NCBI GenBank assembly: GCA_030386875.1
Contig: CM059564.1
Coordinates: forward strand, 40,320,075 to 40,384,074
Length of the DNA stretch: 64,000 nucleotides
Source of the DNA: Morinoia aosen
Taxonomy: Eukaryota; Arthropoda; Malacostraca; Amphipoda; Talitridae
Direction of reading: 5' to 3'
Made by a program: the position numbers and the translations under genes. The notes under the pieces were generated by a model, which searched no databases, was not told the DNA's origin, and saw nothing but the letters and a program-made list of their open reading frames with translations. Every line of letters begins with the position of its first letter. The stretch's first letter is position 1. Shown here piece after piece: positions 54,501-59,001 of this stretch.

Positions 54501-57292
54501 TTTTCTAGAAGATAAAATCATGCAACCATCAGGCAATGTATTCACGAGAAGTGATCCCTTTATCAAATTTCACCCCCCAGTTTCCGAAATGATTATTAAA
54601 ACCACATTTACCCAAAAAACATTCACTCTTTCTCGTTCATGTTTATTAAAAAACAGTAGTTTAAATTATAATTGATATTAGCCTAAGCTTCTCTACTCAC
54701 AATAAAGGTGTTCGAAAGAGAAACGATGAAGGCACTACATAGTTGGCATGGAATTAAAGTACGCGGGATCGACCCACTATACGCCCATTTCCACTCAGAG
54801 CCCAGCGCGTAGAAACACCAGTTAATTAGGAAGTTGATTGAAACAAGATAAAAGTTCAAAATCAGAGGCGCTGAAAAACAGGATGGCAATTAAATGAAAA
54901 ATTTGTTTACAACTAAGAAACTAATTCAATTCAACAAAAAAAGGCTCACCGAGGCAATTAAATGAAAAAATTGTTTACAACCAATAAACTAATCCAATTC
55001 ATCAAAGAAAGGCCTACCAGTTTCTCATCTTGCGACCTTGCATTTTCTCCTTGGCAGCGCAAATTCCCATCGACAATATGACGGAAAAGTATGGCATGTA
55101 CAAAATTGGGGCGAAATACAACTGATCTTTGGCAGCCGATGATGAACCCTCCCTCAACTTTGGTACGCCGGTGTATATTTGGCTGTCAAAGAAATACTCA
55201 AGCAAGAACACTGGAAACTCTAAACATATACCACTTTAGCCTAGTAGCGGTTGGCTACGCTTGATTGTAAGTAGTAATATTGAGAAAACTACTGATTGAA
55301 TTCGTTTCTGTAGTTTCTAGAGAATTTGAAAAATATAATTGTTCGGTAATATTTTACACGCAACGCTAAAATCAAATTAAGTATAAAATGGTGAAATAAC
55401 TGGCATCCTATTCATTTACACCGGTACGCAGATGAAGAATTCAACTATAGGTACGTCTAGGTACTAATAAATAGTCAACGCGTAAAGTAACCGAAATAAA
55501 AGTGACACAGAGGCCCACTCGTGTGCGGTTCAACAGCAGTGGCAAAACAGTTTTTTCTAAGCTGACGAGGTTGAATTTAAGATGCCGACAAAACTCACTG
55601 GCTTCGACGTCGGACGAAATTGAAATTCTTGCGAGAGATTCTTCGCCCTGAAAAATAATGTTCCAAATCAAAACTGGAAAAGCCGTAATGAAATTCCTGC
55701 TCAAAGAGCACAACACAGAGTTAGATAGGTAATTATGTTACTTTTACGCCAATTTCTTCCGTGTGCTGCAGAAAGAATCCCTGTTGCAATTTTACAACAG
55801 TTATTTTTAAAGCAGTTTTATAAGATATAAAAGCTTCTTTACATCTAGGATGATTGATTGGTTATAAGGAAGTATTAGCCTCCCATTGCCACGATAAAGA
55901 TGTTCAATGACAGGAAGGATGAAGGCACCATTTAGGTTGGAGTTGAGGAAACGGAGAATCTACTCACAAGGTGCATAAAAACAGGTGAGTAATAATTTCA
56001 AGAAACAAGATAAAAGTTGAAGATAGTAGTAGGTGCTGTAAAAAGGGTAGCAGTGAACCGAAAGAAGATGGTCTAAGAAAAACTTGTTCCATTACAATAA
56101 AATGAAGGATGGCGTCCCTAACCTTTAGCTCAGGTTACATCTATGAAGCTCGGCATCAGAAAATGACAAACAGAAAGAAACGCGATTCACGCACCTAGCT
56201 ATACAGATTTTAGGGTACGAAATGAAAGCGTACTTACCATGAAGAAGAATTTGTCTCCAATGAGCATCACAGGTACGATGTCCTTCTCAGAATACGGGAA
56301 CGAAATTGAAATCTCTGACACGGTGCGGAGATTGCGATCCAAAATGACTGAAAACCGACGGTCAAGGAAGACGGAGTTTATTAGCAACAGAAATTGAACA
56401 TTTCTCAAGACACTTCTTGAAAAATTTTGCCGCTCTTGACAAATTAGATGATAGTTTAAGCCTCCCTAACCACAACAAAGATGTTTCAAAGAGAAGAACG
56501 AGTAAGACACCATTTAGTATGGAGGTACGAGAACGCGGAATCAATGCACAAGGTGCGTTCCCGTACAAGTACCCGGGCGTATAAAAACGGTAAGTTGAGA
56601 AGTAATGTTAGGAAACAAAATATAAGTTTTAGAAGAGGTGCTGAAAAACAGGACGGCACTAAGCCGAAAAAAGATGGTCTTCAACAAAGTAAAGACGTTT
56701 GTATAAAAAAATAAGGCCTACCTAACTCAAGTTAGAACCGCACATTTTTCCCCTAATACCCGTACATACGATAGTTGTATCCCCCAGAGAAGTATCTACG
56801 TGAAGGCTGTTATCCTTGTCGATGTTACTCGTATTTTCTTACACAACACACAAAGACAACACATCAAAATGATGAACACGCTCAAATTTTAGGAAAACCA
56901 ATGTTTCCATTATAACTGGCCGAAACAGCGCACCAAAATAGAGTCATTAAACTTAAATTTCGAAATAGCTTAAATAACGCACCAAAATTAAATTGCCAAG
57001 GAAAAATTCTCAAGCTTAGTGATCAAACTTGGCTGCAGAAATGTTCTCCATATCTCGGATGGAGCTCATGCTTCACGCAAATCAAAGTCAAAGCAGCAAA
57101 GGATACGTAGTTTGTTATCCTGCTCAAAAGACACGAGGAGCCGGGTGTCGTCCACCACATCCACGTAGACGATGTTTTTATTCAGGGTTGTCGACACGAG
57201 TTCGTTAGCTTTTCTCTTCCACATGTTGATTGTTTTCCCTTCAGTGACCACCACGAGCTCGTCGCTGAAAATTCTGAAGGTGGCGTCGCAAC
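15136..57292 (-). CDS. Gene A: very large split gene, propeller-like N terminus plus helical body (5' partial)
   Basis: The coding sequence is rebuilt as 26 minus-strand exons, read from high to low: 57292-57077, 56347-56238, 55647-55455, 55210-55037, 54504-54376, 53666-53506, 53337-53310, 53229-53165, 52911-51222, 50877-50016, 48878-48736, 46855-45883, 45191-45054, 40865-40721, 35364-30658, 29395-29311, 28359-28285, 28235-28173, 27047-26932, 26132-25982, 24710-24585, 23125-22998, 21444-21318, 18973-18914, 16911-16850, 15393-15136. They total 10,985 nt, or 3,660 codons plus stop, with every junction phase-compatible. The first exon is missing (beyond the right edge). Exons A2-A7 alternate hydrophobic residues like beta-propeller blades; A11-A27 read as mainly helical. 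About a third of the protein is tandem repeat. The propeller-plus-helical layout resembles vesicle-coat, tether and nucleoporin scaffolds, but that is only inference and I do not recognise the family. Weakest joins are A7-A8-A9 and the A5 donor. Confidence 0.8.
15413..15570. repeat. Degenerate ~65-bp tandem duplication beside exon A27
   Basis: Blocks AGCGAGTTGACTGCCCCTGG and GTGAGTTGACAGTCCTTGG, each followed by ATTA/CAATTA and AAATAT, recur about 66 bp apart, with a third partial copy. It begins about 20 bp from the A27 acceptor on the intron side. Confidence 0.6.
16850..16911 (-). CDS. Gene A exon A26
   Basis: The acceptor is CCGTTGAACAG|GTTTGG and the donor is GGACACG|GTGAGA. The exon is 62 nt, two bases in and phase 0 out. 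The product is LEHACRRHSVFPVNRFAVDT. Confidence 0.84.
17945..18180. repeat. Short direct duplication in the A25-A26 intron
   Basis: GTTTTGAAAGTACAGGAATG followed by GCAAATATA near 17957 recurs as GTTTTGAAGGAACAGGAATG and GCAAATATA near 18127. Nothing else is identifiable in this intron, apart from a small R1 3' fragment near 17270-17330. Confidence 0.6.
18914..18973 (-). CDS. Gene A exon A25
   Basis: The acceptor is TCTTTTTCCAG|TGTTCA and the donor is TATGAAG|GTACGC. The exon is 60 nt, two bases in and one out. The product is FNQMKQWTTYMVDLFQRYE. Confidence 0.85.
19036..21126. repeat. Intronic minisatellite, 23-bp unit, ~90 copies
   Basis: The unit is TATAGTTTTCCCCTACATCA plus AAA. Variants occur in blocks (CAGAATA at 19560-19730, TAAATCA at 20340-20400 and 21010-21080, ATTGTTTT near 20570). 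It fills the A24-A25 intron from about 70 bp before the A25 acceptor. The unit length is not a multiple of 3, as expected for non-coding sequence. Confidence 0.97.
21318..21444 (-). CDS. Gene A exon A24
   Basis: The acceptor follows a long T run (TTTTTTTTGCAG|GCTGAA) and the donor is GCAACC|GTGAGT. The exon is 127 nt, phase 0 in and one base out. The product is AEVICTTVFSPLVVDKCHHF, then FEGGGIKYLDSCIERSFRHK. The following intron holds the 23-bp minisatellite. Confidence 0.86.
22567..22895 (+). repeat. Interspersed repeat R1, copy 2
   Basis: All R1 landmarks are present in the same order and orientation; it ends at TAGTTGTATCCCCCAGA about 100 bp from exon A23's donor. Confidence 0.88.
22998..23125 (-). 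CDS. Gene A exon A23
   Basis: The acceptor is GTTATTTTGCAG|TGCTTC and the donor is CCCTCCTC|GTGAGT. The exon is 128 nt, phase 0 out. The product is LRLYLTLYMYDWMIYASRDF then KLLEQISDASKDLRGVENYP. Confidence 0.88.
24585..24710 (-). CDS. Gene A exon A22
   Basis: The acceptor is TTGGCCTTACAG|ACAGAT and the donor is CAACGACG|GTGAGG. The exon is 126 nt. The product is RFFRSRERLFLHMTKNRPDD then ENVRQHVDDCLKEFNKKFHN. It joins A21 through a split GAC codon. Confidence 0.88.
25608..25940 (+). repeat. Interspersed repeat R1, copy 3
   Basis: It is a complete-looking R1 copy ending about 40 bp from the donor of exon A21. Confidence 0.87.
25982..26132 (-). CDS. Gene A exon A21
   Basis: The acceptor is CCATATTTCCAG|GCCGTG and the donor is AGCCCTG|GTGGGT. 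The exon is 151 nt. The product is AVDSLMAKNEEQHPFPIPTV, then FALFSLPPMLEHYYYHLLLR and ASLPTLRDSP. An interspersed repeat copy ends about 40 bp beyond the donor. Confidence 0.86.
26932..27047 (-). CDS. Gene A exon A20
   Basis: The acceptor is GCTCTGCCAG|GGCTGC and the donor is GTCGCG|GTGAGC. The exon is 116 nt, two bases in and phase 0 out, and GC-rich. The product is LRVGHKRALQYLRLRDSAAL then NRRMEEVQAMDAFQRVA, strongly helical. Confidence 0.88.
28043..28193 (-). repeat. 30-bp tandem repeat, 5 copies, each with a 5' splice site
   Basis: Five perfect copies start at 28051, 28081, 28111, 28141 and 28171. On the gene strand each unit contains TTGGATG|GTATAAG. The array straddles the 3' end of exon A19. 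Confidence 0.95.
28173..28235 (-). CDS. Gene A exon A19 (5' splice site in a 30-bp array)
   Basis: The acceptor is AGAATTTCAG|GTCCCC and the first donor is TTGGATG|GTATAAG. The exon is 63 nt and encodes PHRKLHRLYSSLQVCDDILD. The last 20 coding bases and the donor form the unit of a five-copy tandem array; each deeper donor would add IRICDDILDG in frame. Confidence 0.68.
28285..28359 (-). CDS. Gene A exon A18
   Basis: The acceptor is CTGCCGCAG|GCTCCAG. The donor TTTCAAA|GTAGGT is chosen because only it gives the phase required downstream. The product is GSSVAEFNTATIHSLRHQ then VTHAIFQ. The following intron would be only 49 bp. An alternative donor CACCAG|GTTACG is in the wrong phase for A20. 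Confidence 0.68.
29311..29395 (-). CDS. Gene A exon A17
   Basis: The acceptor is TTTTTTCTTACAG|CAACTG and the donor is CTACACAG|GTGGGT. The exon is 85 nt, phase 0 in and one base out. The product is HLILHLFNASRNWDLANLKH, then ALAHYT, an amphipathic helical segment. Confidence 0.85.
29873..29899. repeat. TTA microsatellite
   Basis: Seven or eight TTA triplets lie immediately 5' of R1 copy 4. Confidence 0.9.
29905..30245 (+). repeat. Interspersed repeat R1, copy 4
   Basis: This copy is full length and close to the family consensus, preceded by a TTA microsatellite (29873-29899). It lies in the A16-A17 intron. Confidence 0.9.
30500..30530. repeat. TA microsatellite
   Basis: About 14 TA dinucleotides in the A16-A17 intron. 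Confidence 0.92.
30658..35364 (-). CDS. Gene A exon A16, 4.7 kb, two large internal repeat arrays
   Basis: The acceptor is GATGACTTGCAG|TGTGCG and the donor is CACAACACC|GTAAGT. The exon is 4,707 nt (1,569 codons), phase 0 at both ends. A unique N-terminal part (CASLTHHGDECLAQHHIKVI, then DDAASLLLQYFLFCCRNAY) precedes a low-complexity middle: ~22 GPRVGESPSLATAT units, ~5 SGKGSASPATGKGS units, a Ser/Arg-rich spacer, ~20 AADSSPEKTAPP units and a linker. A ~470-residue helical C-terminal part follows, ending ALIEVLIDAGLWASALRLAA. The middle is probably a long disordered tether; the ends resemble alpha-solenoid. Family unknown. Confidence 0.9.
32390..33125 (-). repeat. Coding minisatellite, 36-bp unit, ~20 copies
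   Basis: Units encode AADSSPEKTAPP with variants (SPKKT, SPEKA, APSAADS). Variants cluster in blocks: K-type, then EKAAPSA, then homogeneous EKTAPP, which reads as successive local amplifications. The coding frame is the gene A frame; the opposite-strand 318-residue ORF is a shadow. Confidence 0.95.
33609..34820 (-). repeat. Coding minisatellite, 42-bp unit, ~29 copies
   Basis: Units encode GPRVGESPSLATAT (about 22) and a diverged block SGKGSASPATGKGS (about 5). Three adjacent units carry extra GTGGCT hexamers that add AT dipeptides (ATATAT), a smaller slippage event nested in the larger repeat. It produces long shadow ORFs on both strands. Confidence 0.95.
36230..37880 (+). pseudogene. Degraded copy of a multicopy arthropod protein family
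   Basis: Pieces in different plus-strand frames match a family I recognise from insect genomes, with unknown function and probable mobile origin. They include NPDAFRYIRGYILV (36260), KKWAPLPQL-type text in a shifted frame, KITYPNIPSAIW and SEEIPVPVFKGF (36510-36605), EVNDLVRNLGFKYRAAEL (36747), ICVDFKMVNFLFEQ (37135), KAGVFDGPQIRTLTRDD (37445) and a C-terminal part with VIEKRYQWH (37748). Many frameshifts and stops interrupt it. It lies in the A15-A16 intron, antisense to gene A. Confidence 0.72.
38030..40755 (-). repeat. Minisatellite of exon end plus 5' splice site, 39/33/26/33-bp blocks, ~85 copies
   Basis: Reading the gene strand, the blocks are ~12 units of 39 bp (40755-40265), ~40 units of 33 bp (40265-38945), ~23 units of 26 bp (38945-38345) and ~9 units of 33 bp (38345-38035). 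Every unit contains GGTGAGCAC, a good 5' splice-site match. GC content is far above the surroundings. The 26-bp block breaks the codon period, but only deep in the intron. Confidence 0.95.
40721..40865 (-). CDS. Gene A exon A15 (its 5' splice site is repeated)
   Basis: The acceptor is CTGTGTCTCGGCAG|TCGAGC and the first donor is GCCTACATG|GTGAGC. The exon is 145 nt, one base in and phase 0 out. It encodes GVYKLGLAAWPNRSVCSSCV then ALLMLTGHDCTKLRSALALA and YM. The final ~30 coding bases and the donor form the repeat unit of the array that follows; using any deeper donor among the 39- or 33-bp units would add LRSALALAYMVST or LRSALACVVST repeats in frame. Confidence 0.85.
40968..41300 (+). repeat. 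Interspersed repeat R1, copy 5
   Basis: It is a full-length copy about 100 bp upstream (gene direction) of exon A15. A strongly diverged relative follows at about 41570-41810. Confidence 0.86.
41841..42063. mobile_element. hAT-like MITE, copy 2
   Basis: Ends are CAGGATTTCTCAACCGGGGG and AAAGGTTGAGAAGCCCGG, with the internal match to copy 1. No ORF. It lies in the A14-A15 intron. Confidence 0.72.
42118..42350 (+). repeat. Interspersed repeat R2, copy 1
   Basis: It shares ACATGAACTGGA, ATTTATGAAAATTGA and TGGCGCACGTCGCAGTCAAA with 47130-47345 in the same orientation. No terminal structures or coding frame are seen. Confidence 0.75.
42758..45026. repeat. Intronic minisatellite, 34/32/31-bp units, ~72 copies
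   Basis: The core GGGCACAGCACC is followed by a variable CCT/ACT/AAT, AGTCTAGAAGACC and AAAA or AGA. About six 34-bp units (42770-42970) are followed by six 32-bp units, then ~60 31-bp units to 45026. The array fills the A14-A15 intron almost from the A14 donor. On the gene strand each unit holds a pyrimidine run ending in TTCTAG, which resembles a 3' splice site. Confidence 0.97.
45054..45191 (-). CDS. Gene A exon A14
   Basis: The acceptor is CGTTCAACAG|AGAAGG and the donor is CATTCGA|GTGAGT. The exon is 138 nt and encodes EGGVAIFHGLFFAKDFTDFL then MTDFLDHVLAIAYAASCVSL. The 31-bp intronic minisatellite begins only 28 bp after the donor. Confidence 0.86.
45883..46855 (-). CDS. Gene A exon A13 (helical)
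   Basis: The acceptor is TTCGAATTGACAG|GAAAT and the donor is CTGGAGA|GTGAGT. The exon is 973 nt, two bases in and two out. The product is mainly helical, with segments such as PPDEMLLERALVLIANSS, AWLEHLMALYRAIAGNHNEM and LRLCLSLL-type repeats and an acidic patch (EEFSIEDEETEV). No domain is recognised. Confidence 0.88.
47130..47345 (+). repeat. Interspersed repeat R2, copy 2
   Basis: This is the partner of 42118-42350 with the same conserved blocks; it lies in the A12-A13 intron. The 87-codon ORF across it is not supported as a gene. Confidence 0.75.
48041..48062. repeat. ATTC microsatellite
   Basis: Five ATTC tetramers in the A12-A13 intron. Confidence 0.85.
48736..48878 (-). CDS. Gene A exon A12
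   Basis: The acceptor is GTTTCTCTAG|GAGCTGG and the donor is CGCCTTC|GTAAGT. The 143-nt exon takes one base in and leaves one out, exactly the phase bridge needed between A11 and A13. The product reads SWMGHLFTVWDCPQPLRCLM and then KYSIKELMEFDSHSTELMSV. Confidence 0.84.
49398..49540 (+). repeat. Interspersed repeat R1, copy 6 (5' part only)
   Basis: GCCTCTCTAATCACAAGAAG and the following ~140 bp match the 5' half of R1; the 3' half is missing. Confidence 0.7.
50016..50877 (-). CDS. Gene A exon A11 (helical, coiled-coil-like)
   Basis: The acceptor is TTTTTGTTTTCAG|TCATGG and the donor is GAACGAAAG|GTGAGT. The exon is 862 nt, two bases in and two out. It encodes a helix-rich segment with a charged coiled-coil-like stretch (LSELIESFRERRKQLRKFG) and an acidic linker (VDDTDSGDFDIESPS). 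It lies downstream of the repeat exon and joins it through a split TTC codon. Confidence 0.86.
51222..52911 (-). CDS. Gene A exon A10 with ~52 ELQISDETDG repeats
   Basis: The acceptor is GCATTGCAG|GGCACAG in phase 0 and the donor is AGCAT|GTGAAG with one base out; the length is 1,690 nt. A unique segment at the N-terminal end (VSWMQTNRLSVSEVRQKMNA ... ETCVDLLIHTTN) is followed by about 52 copies of the ten-residue repeat ELQISDETDG, then a short unique tail ISDTCIA. Units are identical at DNA level except for a few at the N-terminal end (GG, VETGG, DC variants). The repeat is very acidic and polar, so this segment is probably an extended or beta-stacking linker. Confidence 0.85.
51239..52790 (-). 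repeat. Coding minisatellite, 30-bp unit, ~52 copies
   Basis: The perfect 30-bp period fills half of each 60-base line from 51239 to about 52650. Variant units are confined to 52650-52790, the 5' end in the gene's direction. All six frames are open because the period is a multiple of 3, which explains the long shadow ORFs. Near-zero divergence among ~46 consecutive units means very recent amplification or strong homogenisation. Confidence 0.97.
53165..53229 (-). CDS. Gene A exon A9 (low confidence)
   Basis: A strong acceptor (GAATTTTTTTCCAG) is followed by an open frame encoding GIFELYSVIFSFTSLEGITA. It supplies exactly the phase change needed between A8 (one base out) and A10 (phase 0 in). 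The donor ATTCAA|GTTATT is poor; a later GTTTCT in the same phase is an alternative. Confidence 0.4.
53310..53337 (-). CDS. Gene A micro-exon A8 (boundaries uncertain)
   Basis: The donor GTCG|GTAAGA is clear. The acceptor TTTTGCAGAG|ATG is the only one that keeps phase with A7; it gives a 28-nt exon encoding MINHKFQSV. The same frame stays open upstream to about 53410, so a longer exon with a different acceptor is possible if the A7 donor is wrong. Confidence 0.5.
53506..53666 (-). CDS. Gene A exon A7
   Basis: The acceptor follows a pyrimidine tract (TTTACCTCCAG) and the donor is GCCAAG|GTACGA. The exon is 161 nt and ends in phase 0. It encodes KQAIFILLKPTLREFVFTFE, then NQEFLVVEG and YNYFLFNGIYLCRVEAK. 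It joins A6 in frame through a split GAA codon. Confidence 0.82.
53700..53990 (+). repeat. Interspersed repeat R1, copy 7
   Basis: It is a near-complete R1 copy in the A6-A7 intron with small internal deletions; it ends at TTATCCCCTGGAGCGCTTGG. Confidence 0.82.
54200..54223. repeat. GTCAA microsatellite
   Basis: About five AGTCA pentamers in the A6-A7 intron. Confidence 0.85.
54376..54504 (-). CDS. Gene A exon A6
   Basis: The acceptor is ATCTTCTAG and the donor is GAAAAAG|GTAAGC. The exon is 129 nt, two bases in and one out. It encodes KHVTAAVIPPAKMGKPLPGE and continues IIATAALDNRLVFKVQNSEK, a blade-like strand pattern. Confidence 0.84.
54675..55080 (+). repeat. Interspersed repeat R1, copy 8 (overlaps exon A5)
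   Basis: A diverged copy with an internal duplication of GGCAATTAAATGAAAAA (54892 and 54955). Its 3' 45-65 bp, with GGCAGCGCAAATTCCCATCG for the family's GGGAGCGCTAATTCCCATAG, overlaps the 3' end of exon A5. Confidence 0.75.
55037..55210 (-). CDS. Gene A exon A5 (3' end overlaps an interspersed repeat)
   Basis: The acceptor is GTTTCCAG|TGTTCTTGC. The only donor that keeps phase with A6 is ATGCAAG|GTCGCA, a weak site. The exon is 174 nt and encodes LLEYFFDSQIYTGVPKLREG and then YFAPILYMPYFSVILSMGIC. The last ~43 nt and the donor align with the reverse of the 3' end of the ~330-bp interspersed repeat, so part of the exon may be exonised repeat. Confidence 0.72.
55455..55647 (-). CDS. Gene A exon A4
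   Basis: The acceptor is TTATTTTCAG|GGCGAAG and the donor is CCTAGAC|GTACCT. The exon is 193 nt, phase 0 in and one base out. The product begins GEESLARISISSDVEASEF and continues with hydrophobic beta-type segments such as GLCVTFISVTLRVDYLLV. It joins A3 in frame. Confidence 0.82.
55868..56140 (+). repeat. Interspersed repeat R1, copy 9
   Basis: R1 landmarks run from GCCTCCCATTGCCACG to CTTTAGCTCAGG, where it ends short. It lies in the A3-A4 intron. Confidence 0.82.
56238..56347 (-). CDS. Gene A exon A3
   Basis: The acceptor is GGTTTTCAG|TCATTTTGG and the donor is TTCATG|GTAAGT. The 110-nt exon is two bases in and phase 0 out, and encodes ILDRNLRTVSEISISF ... KDIVPVMLIGDKFFFM. It has the same length and phase as gene B exon 3 and about half the residues are identical, which is strong evidence that both are real. 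Confidence 0.88.
56457..56790 (+). repeat. Interspersed repeat R1, copy 10
   Basis: This is a complete R1 copy in the A2-A3 intron with a ~25-bp insertion near 56555 and ending GATAGTTGTATCCCCCAGAG. Confidence 0.87.
57077..57292 (-). CDS. Gene A exon A2 (propeller-like)
   Basis: The acceptor is AACAGCAG at 57293 (or three bases earlier) and the donor is TTTGC|GTGAAG. The exon carries two completing bases in and one base out. It encodes FSDELVVVTEGKTINMW followed by DVVDDTRLLVSFEQDNKLRI, a beta-strand pattern. It is paralogous to gene B exon 2, which has TNELLLVSDGKTLSMW and DVVDDARLLVSFVQHNEIRI. The 32-bp minisatellite begins about 55 bp upstream of the acceptor. Confidence 0.82.
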
Positions 57293-57345
57293 CTGCTGTT
57301 GAGTTGAAAAGTTTTGCGGTTTGCTGAATTTTGAGGTAATGGAAA

Positions 57346-57388
57346 TGTGCAAAATCAGCGTTTTACGGAAGAGGGAATGTGCAAAATC
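57346..57388. repeat. Left remnant of the 32-bp minisatellite
   Basis: About 1.4 units (TGCAAAATCAGCGTTTTACG, then GAAGAGGGAATGTGCAAAATC) lie left of the DIRS element. They join directly to AGCGTTTTACGG on the right side once the element is removed. Confidence 0.93.
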
Positions 57389-57537
57389 GGAATGTTATCC
57401 GAGACTTACCTGTAAGGGAAGTTGAAGGATGACAAAGATTATCCGATGGGTATCCCTCTTTCTTCGTGTTAGCCTGTGATTGGTCTAAGGAGATGACGTC
57501 ATACATTGTAGTGTGCCGCGTCTATTAGCGTCAGTTT
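57389..57537 (-). repeat. DIRS right inverted terminal repeat with 48-bp extension
   Basis: 57437-57537 matches the left terminal repeat in inverse. The outer 48 bp (57389-57436) is an extension found only at this end, as is usual for DIRS right repeats. Confidence 0.92.
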
Positions 57538-57618
57538 TCAAAGCCAGAGATCATACCTTTTGCCGTTCAAACAGAAGACCCAATCCCGGGCGGGCTAACC
57601 CGGGTGGGATCTAAACGC

Positions 57619-57752
57619 AGAAAGAGGGATACCCATCGGATAATCTCTGTCATCCTTCAACTTCCCTTACAGGTAAGTCTCGGATAACATTCCGATTATC
57701 CTTACGGGTATCCCTCTTTCTTCGTGTTAGCCTGTGATTGGTCTAAGGAGAT
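57619..57752 (-). repeat. DIRS internal complementary region (circle-junction template)
   Basis: The first part (57619-57696) is the reverse complement of the outer right terminal repeat, and the second (57694-57752) is complementary to the outer left repeat. The seam reads AACATTCCGATTATCC, exactly the joint expected if the two element ends were fused in a circle. In known DIRS elements this region templates completion of the circular intermediate. Confidence 0.93.
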
Positions 57753-57867
57753 TTCAAAGCAACGGCAATGGGGATGATCAAAACCAGCTATAGAACACAA
57801 TATGTATTCATTAACCAGTAATCGGAACAACAATTGTATAACGCTTCAACAGTATAAAGTTATATTA

Positions 57868-59001
57868 TCAAACATCAGACAAAACAATCTTATCATAGAA
57901 TTTCTCAAAAGTTTTGCAGTTAGACCAGCCAGCAGATGTTAATATCTCATCTAAAGGTACATTGTTCAGTTTTGCCGCAGAAACTGCAGCAGCACGAGTA
58001 CTACGAGATTTGAACAATGCCGTGTCAATGCCTGCCTCAAACAATACTTTGTGTACCCAACGAGCTAGCGTATCCTTTGAAACAGGTTTATGCGGCTTAT
58101 TGAAGCTTATTAATAATTGCTTATTGGAGCCTCTAATTAATTGAGTCCTTTGCAAATAATGTTTCAAAGTAGTTAAAGCGCAAATAGCAGGTTCATCAAA
58201 AGTTTTCAAAAGCAGAGAATGATTATATAGACGGGGGCTGAAATGTTTCAACAAGGTTTTAATAAGAATTACTGCCGAATTGTTGCCAAAAGAAATATTT
58301 TCTATAGATATTGCATGCAAGGTTTGTAACCTTTGCTTTGTAGTTAGCGCTAAAAGCATTATCAATTTAAATGACAAGATACTTATAGGGAGATCAGCAT
58401 TGGGGTAAAAATTAGTTAAGTAATTTAGTACTACGTTTACGTCCCAAATAAATTTATAGCGAGCTGTAGGCGGTCTTAGTTCAAACACTCCTTTAACAAA
58501 ACGCTTTATCAATGCTGAGTTACCCACACTAACGCCAAACTGACTGATCAAACAAGTAGACAGGGCACTTCGGGCTGTATTTATGGCGCTATATCCTTTC
58601 CCTTGCCTAAATAACATAGTTAAGAAGTCAATCACGAGAGCTTCATTATATTGCAAGGGATCAGCCGATCGAAGCATACAGAAAGTATTCCACTGTTTAA
58701 AACAGCTTTCGTACTGTTTGATCGTAGATGCTCTCCAGGACTTGGACAAAATATGGAGAGAGTCCTCCGATAAGCCTTTGCCTCTGTAGAGACTCCTGAT
58801 ACTAGACAGGCAAGTAGTTGGAGATCTCTGTGAAGTTTGTGAAGTGGAGCATTTGGAAAGGGAAGATGAAGCACATTTTTGGGGATCATTAAGGGTGTTG
58901 CAATTAGGAGCTCCATCAGTTTGGGAAACCAAGGTTGGGTTTGCCAAAGCGGGACCACCAGCACCCCCTGAGCTTTCTCCGTTGATATTTTGTTTGTACA
59001 T
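57868..59001 (-). CDS. DIRS tyrosine recombinase
   Basis: The 377-codon frame is intact. Tyrosine recombinases integrate the circular DIRS DNA without making a target duplication. Catalytic candidates are Arg224 (TTKQRLQTLH), Arg336 (RSTRAAAV), SAGW at 356-359 (the His/Trp position is Trp) and the nucleophile Tyr369 (FEKFYDK). The position two before Thr-Arg, often His in the family, is Arg here, so activity is uncertain. The stop lies ~115 bp before the internal complementary region. Confidence 0.92.
   Translation of the reverse strand: MYKQNINGESSGGAGGPALANPTLVSQTDGAPNCNTLNDPQKCASSSLSKCSTSQTSQRSPTTCLSSIRSLYRGKGLSEDSLHILSKSWRASTIKQYESCFKQWNTFCMLRSADPLQYNEALVIDFLTMLFRQGKGYSAINTARSALSTCLISQFGVSVGNSALIKRFVKGVFELRPPTARYKFIWDVNVVLNYLTNFYPNADLPISILSFKLIMLLALTTKQRLQTLHAISIENISFGNNSAVILIKTLLKHFSPRLYNHSLLLKTFDEPAICALTTLKHYLQRTQLIRGSNKQLLISFNKPHKPVSKDTLARWVHKVLFEAGIDTALFKSRSTRAAAVSAAKLNNVPLDEILTSAGWSNCKTFEKFYDKIVLSDV

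Noticed and set aside
57405-57683. A separate small MITE with ~73-bp inverted ends inside the DIRS 3' end
   Set aside because: The inverted pair is explained by the right terminal repeat and its complement in the internal complementary region, a standard DIRS feature.
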